NCBI RefSeq assembly: GCF_014837165.1
Contig: NZ_JACSPM010000003.1
Span: 186,001-250,000 of the forward strand
DNA length: 64,000 nucleotides
Source: Microbacterium gallinarum
GTDB lineage: Bacteria; Actinomycetota; Actinomycetes; Actinomycetales; Microbacteriaceae
Direction of reading: 5' to 3'
Shown piece after piece: positions 29,449 to 40,311 of the stretch. A program made the position numbers and the translations under genes. Every line of letters begins with the position of its first letter. Positions within the stretch are counted from its first letter, which is position 1. The notes under the pieces are model-generated. The model searched no databases, was not told the DNA's origin, and saw nothing but the letters and a program-made list of their open reading frames with translations.

Positions 29449-30341
29449 CCGAGACGACCCGCTCCGGCTTCGTCACCTTCGTCGGACGACCGAACGTCGG
29501 CAAGTCGACGCTGACCAACGCCCTCGTCGGCGAGAAGGTCGCCATCACCAGCGACAAGCCGCAGACGACCCGCCGCGCGATCCGCGGCATCGTCAACCGG
29601 CCGGCCGGCCAGCTCGTGATCGTCGACACCCCCGGCATCCACAAGCCGCGCACGCTGCTCGGCGAGCGGCTGAACAGCCTCGTGGAGCAGGTGCTCGGCG
29701 ACGTCGACGTGATCGGGTTCTGCGTGCCCGCGACCGAGAAGGTCGGGCCCGGTGACCGTCGTATCGCGGAGTCGCTCGACGGCTACCCCCGGGCGAAGAA
29801 GGTCGCGATCGTGACCAAGACCGACGCGGCCACCCGTGACCAGATCACCGAGCGCCTCATGGAGGTCGATTCCCTGCGCGAGGACTGGGCCGCGGTCATC
29901 CCGCTGTCCGCGCTCACCCGGGAGCAGCTGGACGTGCTCACCGACGAGCTGCTCGTCCTCATGCCCGAGGGGCCGGCGCTCTACGAGGCGGACGTCGTGA
30001 CCGATGAGTCCATGGAGGATCGCGTCGCCGAGATCATCCGCGAAGCCGCGCTCGAGGGCGTGCGCGACGAGCTGCCGCACTCGATCGCCGTCACCATCGA
30101 AGACATGGGGCCGCGCGAGGACTCCGACCTGACCGACATCTACGCGAACATCGTCGTCGAGCGCGACAGCCAGAAGGCCATCATCATCGGCCGCAAGGGG
30201 TCGCGTCTGGCCGATGTGGGCAAGCGCGCCCGCGCCGGCATCGAACCGCTCGTCGGCACCCGCGTGTTCCTCTCGCTCCATGTGCGCGTCGCCAAGGAGT
30301 GGCAGCGCGACCCGAAGCAGCTGGGCCGGCTCGGCTTCTGA
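29445..30341 (+). CDS. era: GTPase Era
   Basis: The 298-residue protein has a P-loop GTPase domain with GRPNVGKST (residues 14-22), TTRRAIRGIV (G2), DTPGIH (G3) and TKTD (G4). The C-terminal KH domain has IIIGRKGSRLADVGKRAR. It binds the 3' end of 16S rRNA and checks 30S assembly. The ATG at 29445 overlaps the preceding stop. It is the last gene of the run. Confidence 0.97.
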   Translation: MTETTRSGFVTFVGRPNVGKSTLTNALVGEKVAITSDKPQTTRRAIRGIVNRPAGQLVIVDTPGIHKPRTLLGERLNSLVEQVLGDVDVIGFCVPATEKVGPGDRRIAESLDGYPRAKKVAIVTKTDAATRDQITERLMEVDSLREDWAAVIPLSALTREQLDVLTDELLVLMPEGPALYEADVVTDESMEDRVAEIIREAALEGVRDELPHSIAVTIEDMGPREDSDLTDIYANIVVERDSQKAIIIGRKGSRLADVGKRARAGIEPLVGTRVFLSLHVRVAKEWQRDPKQLGRLGF

Positions 30342-30366
30342 CGGTTCTGACGGTTCTGACGCCGGA

Positions 30367-31014
30367 TCAGCCGTCGATCGGACGCATCGCCGACCGGACG
30401 ATGACCGTGTCGTCGCCGTAGTCGTCGTCGGCAGCCTTCTGCCACGTGCCGTCGTCCCACACGACGTCGATGAAGAGCCAGCCGTTCTCGACCGACGACC
30501 CGAGGTACGCCTCCTGCAGGATCTCGGGGAGCTCGTCCTGGATCTCGGCGAGCGTGGCCTCGTCGCCCTGACCGGGCTCGCCGCCCGTCGGATCGTCCGG
30601 CATCATCGGGTCGTACAGCGCCAGCATGACGGGCGGCTGCGAGAGGGAGAACTCCTCGCCGTCGTACGTGCCCTGCACCGCGTACGCGCCCCACGTGGTG
30701 TCGCCCGAGGACTCCGAGCCGTCGACGCCCTCCCACGTCCAGCCGGCGATCGGGATGCCACTGCACTGCGGGGGGTAGGACTCCGCAATCGGGCCGAGAC
30801 ACAGCTCGGCCTCGCCGCCGACGTCCATCACGGTGCCCTGCGCGATCACATCGCCCTGCGGGGGAGCGGGCCACAGCGAGCCGAGCGAGGCGCCCACGGG
30901 CGCGTCGCTCGCCGCCGAGGGCGCAGCTGAGCCCGCGGGGGTCGCGCAGCCGGCCAGGGCGAGGACGGACGCCGCGCCCAGCGTGACGAGGAGAGGTCGA
31001 CGGTGACGTGTCAT
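30367..31014 (-). CDS. Putative lipoprotein of unknown function
   Basis: The 215-residue protein has a basic N-terminus (MTRHRRPLL), a hydrophobic signal segment and the lipobox ALAGC. The mature part is acidic, with a Ser/Ala/Pro linker and an external domain containing LCLGPIAESYPPQCSG (two cysteines), PIAGWTWEGVDGSE and a late WLFIDVVWDDGTWQ. It is widespread in Microbacteriaceae in my reading, but I recognise no named family. The ATG at 31014 is chosen because it immediately precedes the signal peptide; the longer frame has no coding character. It is divergent from leuA. Confidence 0.75.
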   Translation of the reverse strand: MTRHRRPLLVTLGAASVLALAGCATPAGSAAPSAASDAPVGASLGSLWPAPPQGDVIAQGTVMDVGGEAELCLGPIAESYPPQCSGIPIAGWTWEGVDGSESSGDTTWGAYAVQGTYDGEEFSLSQPPVMLALYDPMMPDDPTGGEPGQGDEATLAEIQDELPEILQEAYLGSSVENGWLFIDVVWDDGTWQKAADDDYGDDTVIVRSAMRPIDG

Positions 31015-31060
31015 ATCCGTCGAGTGTCGCGGACGGCGGGATCGTCTCACGCGATTGTGA

Positions 31061-32980
<1,920 letters not shown>

Positions 32981-32997
32981 CGTCGTTCGCCGTCGAA

Positions 32998-33056
32998 ACC
33001 GGGGATCGACCTCGACCCCAGGGGCATCGCCCCCGGTCTCGACGCTGATCCCCGGT
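32998..33056. terminator. Long inverted repeat between convergent leuA and TRIC-like gene
   Basis: ACCGGGGATC (32998-33007) pairs with GATCCCCGGT (33047-33056), with a nested GGGGC/GCCCC hairpin inside. The position between two convergent genes suggests a bidirectional terminator. Confidence 0.6.
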
Positions 33057-33074
33057 CTGGGCGGCGGGTGGGCC

Positions 33075-33761
33075 TCAGGACTTGACGATCGGGATGGTCG
33101 ACGTCTCGACGGCGACCTTCCGGCGGTAGAGCGCGCGCTGCTCGGGCAGCGAGATGTCGAAGGTCACGGCGAGCAGCCGGATGATCGCGGTCACCGCGAT
33201 GCCGATCGCAGCGGCGATGACGAGATCGAGCCCGAGCGTGTGCGCGACCGCCAGGACGAGGCACCCCGCTCCCGCGGCGACCGCATAGAGCGAGCCGACG
33301 TGCATGATCGCCACCGGAAGCCCCATGATCATGTCGCGCAGGATGCCGCCGCCCACCGCTGCGCACACGCCGACGAAGACGGCGGGGACGAGCGGAAGGC
33401 CGAGTGCCAGCGCCTTGCTCGTGCCGAAGGCGCCGAAGAGTCCGATCACCAGCGCGTCGAGTCCGACGATGACGGCATTGAGGCGCTGGAAGACGCCGGC
33501 GAGCAGCATCCCGAACAGAGCGGCCCCCGTCGCGGTCAGCAGATACCAGTTGCTCTGCAGCGTCACCGGCGTGACGTTGAGCAGCAGGTCGCGGATGAGA
33601 CCGCCGCCCATGCCGACGACGATCCCGATGATCGCGACGCCGAGCAGGTCGAGCCGGCGCTGGCCGCGGAAGCCCGACGCGAACAGGGCCCCCTGGATGC
33701 CGCCCAGTCCGACGGCGATGAGGTCCGCCCACAGCGGGATCACGAAGATCGGCTCGTCCAC
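33075..33761 (-). CDS. Trimeric intracellular cation (TRIC/UPF0126) channel family protein
   Basis: The 228-residue membrane protein has about seven helices built as two repeats. Each repeat carries the Gly-rich kink and charged pair GGGxxRD: GMGGGLIRDLLL and AVGGGILRDMIMG. These are the TRIC/UPF0126 signatures; bacterial members are monovalent-cation channels. The GTG start at 33761 is preferred over an upstream one because it fits directly before the first helix. A weak GACAAT hexamer six bases upstream agrees. Confidence 0.85.
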   Translation of the reverse strand: MDEPIFVIPLWADLIAVGLGGIQGALFASGFRGQRRLDLLGVAIIGIVVGMGGGLIRDLLLNVTPVTLQSNWYLLTATGAALFGMLLAGVFQRLNAVIVGLDALVIGLFGAFGTSKALALGLPLVPAVFVGVCAAVGGGILRDMIMGLPVAIMHVGSLYAVAAGAGCLVLAVAHTLGLDLVIAAAIGIAVTAIIRLLAVTFDISLPEQRALYRRKVAVETSTIPIVKS

Positions 33762-33781
33762 CCCTCTATTGTCGGGGCGGC

Positions 33782-34426
33782 TCAGGGGATGTGCGTGCGC
33801 ACCGCCGTCATGAAGCCCTCCAGGTCGTCCACCCACAGCCGCACAGCCTCGACCTCGCCCTCCTGGTCGCCGAGCCGGACGGTCACCGGACGCTCGAGGA
33901 GCACGAGGACGTTCGTCTCGTCCTGCATCCGCAGGGCGAGGGTGCGCCCGTGCGGCTCGTCGGCGATCTTGGGCGCCTTGTCACGCACGTCGCGGGACTT
34001 CTCGACGCTCGCGACGGCCTCCCACGGCAGGTCGAGGTCGAGGTCGGCGCCGGATCGGGCGCGGATCCCGGCGGGTCCGACCGCGTGCGGGCGGGTGATG
34101 AAGCCGAGCATCAGGCCGATCATCCACGTCACACCCCAGATGCCGAGGGCGAGAAGCGGGATGCGCACCCACGGCCAGTCGTGGACGATGAGGTCGATGA
34201 CCGGGATCTCGATCGCCGACAGGACGATGAAGATCACGAGGATCGTGCGGACGGGGGAGTGGTACGTGAAGGCAGAGGCTCCCCGCGGCACTCTCGGCCG
34301 GCGCAGCAGCCACCGGTAGAGGCTCTGCCACACCCCGACCTCGGCGCGCCACGCCGCGCGCGCGAGCGCCGCCGCGCGGTCGATCGGCCGTCGCCGCGGC
34401 TCGGTGGCGGGAGCGATGCCGGTCAT
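33782..34426 (-). CDS. Membrane protein of unknown function with two helices
   Basis: The 214-residue protein has a basic N-terminus (WRAEVGVWQSLYRWLLRRP), a helix pair (ILVIFIVLSAIEIPVIDLIV and IPLLALGIWGVTWMIGLMLG), and a C-terminal soluble domain of about 95 residues with mixed strands (TLALRMQDETNVLVLLERP). No named family is recognised. Its start overlaps the end of marR by four bases, so both are co-transcribed and it may be a MarR-regulated membrane function. Confidence 0.8.
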   Translation of the reverse strand: MTGIAPATEPRRRPIDRAAALARAAWRAEVGVWQSLYRWLLRRPRVPRGASAFTYHSPVRTILVIFIVLSAIEIPVIDLIVHDWPWVRIPLLALGIWGVTWMIGLMLGFITRPHAVGPAGIRARSGADLDLDLPWEAVASVEKSRDVRDKAPKIADEPHGRTLALRMQDETNVLVLLERPVTVRLGDQEGEVEAVRLWVDDLEGFMTAVRTHIP

Positions 34427-34890
34427 GCGGTGTCCTCGCGCTCCCGCTGGGCGCGCTCGTGAGCGGCGATCAGCTCTTCGAGCCGGCCGCGCACGTGGTC
34501 GAGACCGCGGGTCAGTGCCTCGACCGTGTCAGGGTCGAGGCCGGCGACGAGCGCCGCACCGAGCTCGTCGTGCTCCGCGTCCATCGCCTGCATCAGCGTC
34601 GTGCCGCGTTCGGTGAGGTGCACGAGGACAGCGCGCCGGTCGGTGGGATGCGGTTCACGTCGGGCCAGCCCGGTGGCGTCGAGGGCGTCGACGAGCGTCG
34701 TGATGTGTCGAGGGGTGACACCGAGCGCCTCCGACAGCTGCACCTGCGTCGCGGGCCCGCCGTGGAAGAGCACCCACAGCAGGTGCGTGCGCGGGACGGT
34801 GAGTCCGCGTCGGTCGAGTTCGCGCTCCTGGTCGGCCTGCAGAACCTGCGTCAGCGCCAGGAGAGAGTCGAGGACGTGTGTACCGGACAT
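34423..34890 (-). CDS. MarR family transcriptional regulator
   Basis: The 155-residue regulator has the winged helix LSEALGVTPRHITTLVDALDATGL and the wing REPHPTDRRAVLVHLTERG, the classic MarR DxRxxxVxLT pattern. It ends in a helical, Arg/Glu-rich dimer region. The ATG at 34890 has TACTCT seven bases upstream. It is first in a two-gene operon with the unknown membrane protein and divergent from the aminotransferase gene; both are plausible targets. Confidence 0.9.
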   Translation of the reverse strand: MSGTHVLDSLLALTQVLQADQERELDRRGLTVPRTHLLWVLFHGGPATQVQLSEALGVTPRHITTLVDALDATGLARREPHPTDRRAVLVHLTERGTTLMQAMDAEHDELGAALVAGLDPDTVEALTRGLDHVRGRLEELIAAHERAQREREDTA

Positions 34891-34897
34891 AGTGAAT

Positions 34898-34903
34898 AGA
34901 GTA
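34898..34903 (-). promoter_or_regulatory. -10 element (TACTCT) of marR
   Basis: On the minus strand TACTCT ends seven bases before the ATG at 34890. Confidence 0.4.
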
Positions 34904-34989
34904 CACGATACCTGCACGGGTGGTTGACCGGCCGCGGCGGTGCTGGGATCCTGTGCTGGGGTTCACCGGCACTGGGGAAGGTGATGGCG

Positions 34990-36177
34990 ATGACGATCTC
35001 CGATCGCGCAGCGCGGGCGAGGGCGGCCGTCGACGTCGTGACCGCGTTCTTCGCACAGATCCAGGCGGCGGCCGGCGATCCTGACGCGCTCGACTTCACC
35101 TTCGGCAATCCGCACGAGCTCGCCCTGCCGGGCCTGACGAGCGCCATGCAGGCGCAGATCGAGCCGCGGTCGGTCGAGTGGTACGCGTATAAGACGAGCG
35201 AGCGCCTGGCGCAGGAGACGGTGGCCGTGGGGCTGCGGACCGACCTGGGACTCGACTTCGAGCCCGAGGACATCGCGATGACGCAGGGTGCGTTCGGCGC
35301 GCTGTCGCTGGCGTTCGCGCTGCTCGCCGATGCCGGCGACGAGGTGGTCATCCCCGTGCCGGGCTGGTTCTGCTACGAGCCGATGCTCTACGCGGCAGAC
35401 CTCGTTCCGATGCGCGCGGCCCTCGACCCCGAGACGTTCGACCTCGACCTCGATGCGATCGAGAACGCCATCACGCCGCGCACGAGGATCGTCGTCGTCA
35501 ACTCGCCCGCCAATCCGACCGGTCGCGTGTACTCCGAAGCCACGTGGCGATCGCTGGCGGACCTTCTCGAGAGCGCGTCGCGCCGGTACGGGCGGCGCAT
35601 CTGGCTGGTGTCCGACGAACCGTACCGTCGCATCCGCTTCGACGGCATCGACTTCGTCAGCCCGGCCGCCGTGTACCCGTGGACGGTGATCGACTACAGC
35701 TACGGCAAGGTGCTCCTGGCGCCCGGCCAGCGGCTCGGCTACCTTGCGCTGTCGCCGCTCATCCCGAACGCCGAGCGGGACGAGCTGCGCGAAGCGCTCT
35801 TCCCGATCGGCCTCGCGATCGGCTGGGGCTTCCCGGACGCCGTCATGCAGTACTCGGTCCCCGCGCTCGAGAGCGTCTCGCTCGACCTCGACGAGCTCGC
35901 TCGCAAGCGCGATCGGCTGTTCGGCGCGCTCGACGCGGCCGGCGTGCGTCTCACGCGCCCCGAGGGCACGTTCTACCTGTGGGGGGAGGCTCCCGGCGGC
36001 GACGCAGCTGCGTTCTGCGCCGCCCTCGCCGAGCGCGGCGTGCACGTGATGCCCGGCACGCTGTTCGCCCAGCCGCATCACTTCCGGATGTCGCTCACCG
36101 CGACGATGGACATGATCGATCGCGCGCTGCCCCACCTCACCGACGTCGCGGCATCGCTGGGTGCGACGGCGCGCTGA
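34990..36177 (+). CDS. Class I/II pyridoxal-phosphate aminotransferase
   Basis: The 395-residue enzyme has fold type I motifs: TQGAFGALSLAFALLAD (cofactor loop), VNSPANPTGRVYS (substrate and cofactor Asn), SDEPYRRIRF, and SYGKVLLAPGQRLGY with the Schiff-base Lys240. The amino-acid substrate is not determined. The ATG at 34990 is chosen because GGGGAAG lies nine bases upstream; an ATG six bases earlier is too close. It is divergent from marR. Confidence 0.88.
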   Translation: MTISDRAARARAAVDVVTAFFAQIQAAAGDPDALDFTFGNPHELALPGLTSAMQAQIEPRSVEWYAYKTSERLAQETVAVGLRTDLGLDFEPEDIAMTQGAFGALSLAFALLADAGDEVVIPVPGWFCYEPMLYAADLVPMRAALDPETFDLDLDAIENAITPRTRIVVVNSPANPTGRVYSEATWRSLADLLESASRRYGRRIWLVSDEPYRRIRFDGIDFVSPAAVYPWTVIDYSYGKVLLAPGQRLGYLALSPLIPNAERDELREALFPIGLAIGWGFPDAVMQYSVPALESVSLDLDELARKRDRLFGALDAAGVRLTRPEGTFYLWGEAPGGDAAAFCAALAERGVHVMPGTLFAQPHHFRMSLTATMDMIDRALPHLTDVAASLGATAR

Positions 36178-36228
36178 TCGGCGGCCCGTCGAGGCCCGTG
36201 GGCCGGAAGTGGCATCCATAATTGACGG

Positions 36229-36969
36229 GTGCCCACGTACCGCGATGAAGTCGTGGTCCTGCGCACCCACAAGCTGGGTGAGGCCGACAGGATCGTGACC
36301 ATGCTCAGCCGCCGTCATGGCAAGCTGCGCGCCGTCGCCAAAGGGGTGCGCCGCACCTCTTCGCGGTTCGGCGCGCGGCTCGAGCCGTTCATGGTGGCCG
36401 ACGTGCAGCTCTACCAGGGACGCTCGCTCGACATCGTGCAGCAGGCCGAGACGCTCGGGTCGTACGGCGCCGACATCGCCGCGCACTACGACCGGTACAC
36501 GTCGGCCCACGCGATGGTCGAGGCGGCTGACCGGCTCAACGAGGCAGAGGCGACGCCGCAGCAGTACCTGCTCCTGGTGGGCGGCCTCCGGGCGCTCGCG
36601 CGGGGCGAGCACGCGTCGCGCAGCGTGCTGGACTCCTACCTCCTGCGTGCGATGGCGCTGTCGGGCTGGGCGCCCGGGCTGAGCGAGTGCGCCCGTTGCG
36701 GCCGCGCGGGCCCGCATGACACCTTCGTCGCCCAGCTCGGCGGCATGGTGTGCCGCGACTGCGCCCCGACCGGTGCGGCGCGCGTGCATCCCGAAACGGC
36801 CGCGCTGCTCGACTCCCTCATGGCCGGCGAGTGGGGGCGGGTGGATGCCGCGTCTCCCGGCTCCGGAGCCGCCGCATCGGGTCTGATCGCGGCCTACGCC
36901 CAGTGGCACCTCGAGCGCGGCATCCGCTCGCTCTCTCATGTCGCCGCCGACCCCGGAGGCGATCGATGA
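36229..36969 (+). CDS. recO: DNA repair protein RecO
   Basis: The 246-residue protein has an N-terminal OB fold ([19 protein letters not shown], then [18 protein letters not shown]) and a C-terminal zinc-binding region with CARCGRAG and CRDC. RecO loads RecA with RecR and anneals strands during recombinational repair. The GTG start is six bases after CATAAT, a weak -10. It overlaps uppS by four bases (ATGA), the common recO-uppS order in actinobacteria. Confidence 0.94.
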   Translation: MPTYRDEVVVLRTHKLGEADRIVTMLSRRHGKLRAVAKGVRRTSSRFGARLEPFMVADVQLYQGRSLDIVQQAETLGSYGADIAAHYDRYTSAHAMVEAADRLNEAEATPQQYLLLVGGLRALARGEHASRSVLDSYLLRAMALSGWAPGLSECARCGRAGPHDTFVAQLGGMVCRDCAPTGAARVHPETAALLDSLMAGEWGRVDAASPGSGAAASGLIAAYAQWHLERGIRSLSHVAADPGGDR

Positions 36970-37790
36970 CCCCGAAGCCGTTCACGCACCGTGACGCCGT
37001 CCCCTATCGCCCCGTGGACTGGACGGGCCTGTACCCGCCGGCGTTCCCCGCCGGGTCGGTCCCGGCCCACGTGGCGATCGTCATGGACGGCAACGGCCGC
37101 TGGGCGAACCGTCGCGGGCTCACCCGCGTCGAGGGGCACAGGGCGGGGGAGGCCGCGCTGCTCGACGTCGTGGCCGGCGCGATCCAGGCGGGCGTCACGC
37201 ACCTGTCGGTGTACGCGTTCTCCACCGAGAACTGGTCGCGGTCGCCCGACGAAGTGCGCTTCCTGATGGGCTTCAACCGCGATGTGCTGCACCGCCGTCG
37301 CGACCAGCTCAACGAATGGGGCGTGCGCGTGCGGTGGGCCGGGCGGAAGCCCCGCCTGTGGTCGAGCGTGATCAAGGAGCTCCAGTTCGCCGAGCGACTG
37401 ACTGCGGGGAACGACACCCTGACCCTCACGATGTGCGTCAACTACGGCGGCCGGGTCGAGCTCGTCGACGCGATGCGCTCGATCGGCGACGACATCGCGG
37501 CGGGACGCCTGCGCCCGTCGGCTGTGACGGAGAAGCTCATCCAGAAGCGGCTGTACCTGCCCGACATGCCCGATGTCGACCTGTTCATCCGCTCGAGCGG
37601 CGAGCAGCGCACGTCGAACTTCCTCCTATGGGAGTCGGCATATGCCGAGTTCGTCTTCCTCGACACGCTGTGGCCCGACTTCTCCCGCACCGACCTGTGG
37701 CACGCGATCGGCCTGTACCTCGACCGCGACCGCCGGTTCGGAGGTGCCGTCGACTCGCCGGACGGGCGTATGACGCATCCGCCGGAATAG
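36966..37790 (+). CDS. uppS: Isoprenyl transferase (polyprenyl diphosphate synthase)
   Basis: The 274-residue cis-prenyltransferase has [14 protein letters not shown] (Asp41 binds Mg2+), [10 protein letters not shown], and [18 protein letters not shown] near the end. These are the five-region signature of undecaprenyl/decaprenyl diphosphate synthases that supply the lipid carrier for cell-wall synthesis. The chain length cannot be read with certainty. It is translationally coupled to recO. Confidence 0.94.
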   Translation: MTPKPFTHRDAVPYRPVDWTGLYPPAFPAGSVPAHVAIVMDGNGRWANRRGLTRVEGHRAGEAALLDVVAGAIQAGVTHLSVYAFSTENWSRSPDEVRFLMGFNRDVLHRRRDQLNEWGVRVRWAGRKPRLWSSVIKELQFAERLTAGNDTLTLTMCVNYGGRVELVDAMRSIGDDIAAGRLRPSAVTEKLIQKRLYLPDMPDVDLFIRSSGEQRTSNFLLWESAYAEFVFLDTLWPDFSRTDLWHAIGLYLDRDRRFGGAVDSPDGRMTHPPE

Positions 37791-37820
37791 ATCTCCGGGC
37801 GGCGGCGGTTGTGACTCATT

Positions 37821-38501
37821 ATGACGGACGCCATAAAGATCGACGTGTGGAGCGACATCGCCTGCCCCTGGTGCTACATCGGCAAGCGCAATCTCGAGAA
37901 GGGGCTGGCCGCGGCATCCACCGCGGACGACAGCCCTGAGGTGGAGGTCGTCTACCACTCGTTCGAGCTGTCGCCCGACACCCCGACCGACTTCGAGGGC
38001 GGCGAAGCCGATTACCTCGCTCAGCACAAGGGCATCTCGCCCGCCCAGGCCCAGCAGATGCTCGACCGCGTCACGGACGTGGCCGCCGAGGCGGGGCTGG
38101 AGTACCGCTTCGACCTGCTCAAGCACACCAACACCGTCAAGGCGCACGAACTGCTGCACTTCGCGAAGGAGCAGGGGCGGCAGCACGAGATGGCCGAGCG
38201 CCTCATGTCGGCCTACTTCACCGAAGGCCGACACCTCGGCCAGGTGGACGAGCTCGTCGCGCTCGCCGCGGAAGCCGGCCTGGACGCCGCCGCTGCGCGC
38301 GACGCGCTGCAGTCCGGCCGCTTCGTCGACGCCGTCCGGGCCGACCAGGCGCAGGCGAGCGCATACGGCATCAACGGCGTGCCGTTCTTCGTGATCGACG
38401 GCAAGTACGGCGTCTCGGGCGCGCAGCCCGCCGAGGCCTTCACCGACATCGTCCGCCAGGTCTGGGCTGAGCACCGCGAGGATGCTCCGGCCGTCGCCTG
38501 A
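37821..38501 (+). CDS. DsbA family (FrnE-like) thiol oxidoreductase
   Basis: The 226-residue protein has a thioredoxin fold with an inserted helical domain. Its active-site CPWC is at residues 15-18 (SDIACPWCYIGKRNLEK), and NGVPFFVIDGKYGVSG holds the cis-Pro. There is no signal peptide, so it acts in the cytoplasm. FrnE-like proteins are disulfide isomerases linked to oxidative stress; 2-hydroxychromene-2-carboxylate isomerase is a related alternative. A shared terminator separates it from glutathione peroxidase. Confidence 0.88.
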   Translation: MTDAIKIDVWSDIACPWCYIGKRNLEKGLAAASTADDSPEVEVVYHSFELSPDTPTDFEGGEADYLAQHKGISPAQAQQMLDRVTDVAAEAGLEYRFDLLKHTNTVKAHELLHFAKEQGRQHEMAERLMSAYFTEGRHLGQVDELVALAAEAGLDAAAARDALQSGRFVDAVRADQAQASAYGINGVPFFVIDGKYGVSGAQPAEAFTDIVRQVWAEHREDAPAVA

Positions 38502-38520
38502 CCTCGCTCCGATCCCCTAC

Positions 38521-38558
38521 GACGAGACCCGCCGTGCGATCGCGCGGCGAGTCTCGTC
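38521..38558. terminator. Bidirectional terminator between dsbA-like gene and gpx
   Basis: GACGAGAC (38521-38528) pairs with GTCTCGTC (38551-38558), with an inner CGCCG/CGGCG extension. It sits between convergent genes. Confidence 0.7.
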
Positions 38559-38579
38559 ATGTCCGCGGGCGGGAGTGGT

Positions 38580-39083
38580 TCAGCGCGACAGGTTCGCCTC
38601 GATCACGCTGACGACAGCCGGGTCGTCGGGCTTCACGTTCGGGCGGAAGCGGTGCACCTCTCCGCCGGGCGTGAGCACGAACTTCTCGAAGTTCCACTGG
38701 ATGCGCCCGCTGTTTCCCTGCGCATCGTCCGCGTCCTTCAGCGCCTTGTAGATCGGGGCCGCCTTGCCGCCGTTCACCTTGACCTTGTCGAACACCGGAA
38801 ACGAGACGCCCCACGTCGTCGAGCAGTACTCGAGGATCTCGTCCATCGAGCCGGGTTCCTGTCCCATGAACTGGTTGCACGGGAAGCCGAGCACGGTGAA
38901 GCCGCGATCGGCGTACGCGCGCTGCAGCGCCTCGAGCTGCTCGTACTGCGGGGTGAGACCGCACTTCGACGCCACGTTGACGACGAGGAGGACCTGATCG
39001 CCGTAGTCAGCAAGCGTGGCGGTGCCGCCGTCGGCGGTCTGGAACGGGATGCTGCGGAGATCGGTCGCGGTAGCCTCGGTCAT
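38580..39083 (-). CDS. Glutathione peroxidase family protein
   Basis: The 167-residue thioredoxin-fold peroxidase has the peroxidatic Cys41 in NVASKCGLT, plus FPCNQFMGQEP and WNFEKF, which supply the Gln and Trp of the catalytic tetrad. It is a Cys, not a selenocysteine, enzyme and in actinobacteria is likely thioredoxin-dependent. It detoxifies peroxides and lies beside the DsbA-like gene. The ATG is six bases after TAGCCT, so leaderless. Confidence 0.95.
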   Translation of the reverse strand: MTEATATDLRSIPFQTADGGTATLADYGDQVLLVVNVASKCGLTPQYEQLEALQRAYADRGFTVLGFPCNQFMGQEPGSMDEILEYCSTTWGVSFPVFDKVKVNGGKAAPIYKALKDADDAQGNSGRIQWNFEKFVLTPGGEVHRFRPNVKPDDPAVVSVIEANLSR

Positions 39084-39089
39084 GCTCCC

Positions 39090-39095
39090 AGGCTA
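39090..39095 (-). promoter_or_regulatory. -10 element (TAGCCT) of glutathione peroxidase gene
   Basis: On the minus strand TAGCCT ends six bases before the ATG at 39083. Confidence 0.45.
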
Positions 39096-39135
39096 AGGCC
39101 TGGATATCAGCGAAGGCCCGGATTCCTCTGGGAGA

Positions 39136-40311
39136 ATGGACGACGTGACCACTGCCTACGCTCCCGCGCGCACGTTGCGCATCGGGCCCATCGAACTCGA
39201 TGCGCCCGTCGTGCTCGCGCCCATGGCGGGAATCACCAACACGGCGTTCCGGCGCCTGTGCCGCGAGTACGGCGCCGGGCTGTACGTGAGCGAGATGATC
39301 ACGACGCGTGCGCTCGTCGAGCGCAACGCCACGACGATGCGACTCATCACGCACCACGACTCCGAGAAGCCGCGATCGATCCAGCTCTACGGCGTCGACC
39401 CGGCCACCACCGAGGCCGCTGTGCGCCTGCTCGTCGAAGAGGATCGCGCCGACCACATCGACCTCAACTTCGGCTGCCCCGTGCCCAAGGTGACCCGCAA
39501 GGGCGGCGGCGCCGCCCTGCCGTGGAAGCTCGGGCTGTTCCGCGACATCGTCACGCGGGCCGCCCGCGCCGCCGGAGACATCCCCCTCACCGTCAAGATG
39601 CGCAAGGGCATCGACTCCGATCACCTGACCTACCTCGACGCCGGTCGCATCGCCGAAGATGCCGGCGTCGCCGCCGTCGCACTCCACGCACGCACCGCCG
39701 CCGAGTTCTACTCGGGCGAGGCGGACTGGTCGGCGATCGCCAGGCTGAAGGAGGCCGTGACGAGCATCCCGGTGCTCGGCAACGGCGACATCTGGTCGGC
39801 GGACGACGCGGTGCGAATGATGGACGAGACCGGCTGCGACGGCGTGGTGGTGGGCCGCGGATGCCTCGGCCGCCCGTGGCTGTTCGGAGATCTCGCCCGT
39901 GCCCTGGGCGGGCCGGAAGCGGCATCCGGTGATCCCGTCGACGCCACCCTGGGCTTCGTCGCCCACGCGTTCCGCCGCCACGCGGAACTGCTGGTGGACT
40001 TCTTCGAGGACGAGGGGCGCGGCTGCCGCGACATCCGCAAGCACGTCGCGTGGTATTTCAAGGGCTACCCGGTCGGCGGCGACACGCGCGCCCGGCTCGC
40101 GACCGTGTCGAGCCTCGCCGAGATCGACGAACTCCTCGCGACGCTCGAGCTGGACGCACCGTATCCCGGCGCAGCCGCCGAGGGTCAGCGTGGACGCGCC
40201 GGCACACCCAAGCGCCCGGCGCTGCCCGAGTTCTGGCTCGACTCCCGCGACCTGGGTGCCGAGGCATCCTGCGCCCTCGCCGACGCGGAGCTCGACCACA
40301 GTGGCGGCTGA
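39136..40311 (+). CDS. dusB: tRNA-dihydrouridine synthase
   Basis: The 391-residue FMN-dependent enzyme has VVLAPMAGITNTAFR and DLNFGCPVPKVTRKGGGAAL, the Dus signature with the catalytic Cys, and then HARTAAEFYSGEADW. It reduces uridines in tRNA D-loops. The ATG at 39136 is used; a GTG nine bases later (MTTAYAP) has GAGAAT seven bases upstream and may be the true leaderless start. It overlaps dgt by 11 bases. The dusB-dgt-dnaG order is conserved. Confidence 0.93.
   Translation: MDDVTTAYAPARTLRIGPIELDAPVVLAPMAGITNTAFRRLCREYGAGLYVSEMITTRALVERNATTMRLITHHDSEKPRSIQLYGVDPATTEAAVRLLVEEDRADHIDLNFGCPVPKVTRKGGGAALPWKLGLFRDIVTRAARAAGDIPLTVKMRKGIDSDHLTYLDAGRIAEDAGVAAVALHARTAAEFYSGEADWSAIARLKEAVTSIPVLGNGDIWSADDAVRMMDETGCDGVVVGRGCLGRPWLFGDLARALGGPEAASGDPVDATLGFVAHAFRRHAELLVDFFEDEGRGCRDIRKHVAWYFKGYPVGGDTRARLATVSSLAEIDELLATLELDAPYPGAAAEGQRGRAGTPKRPALPEFWLDSRDLGAEASCALADAELDHSGG

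Noticed and set aside
30339-30361. Short tandem repeat TGACGGTTC after era
   Set aside because: Only about two copies of a 10-base unit; no sign of a functional array.
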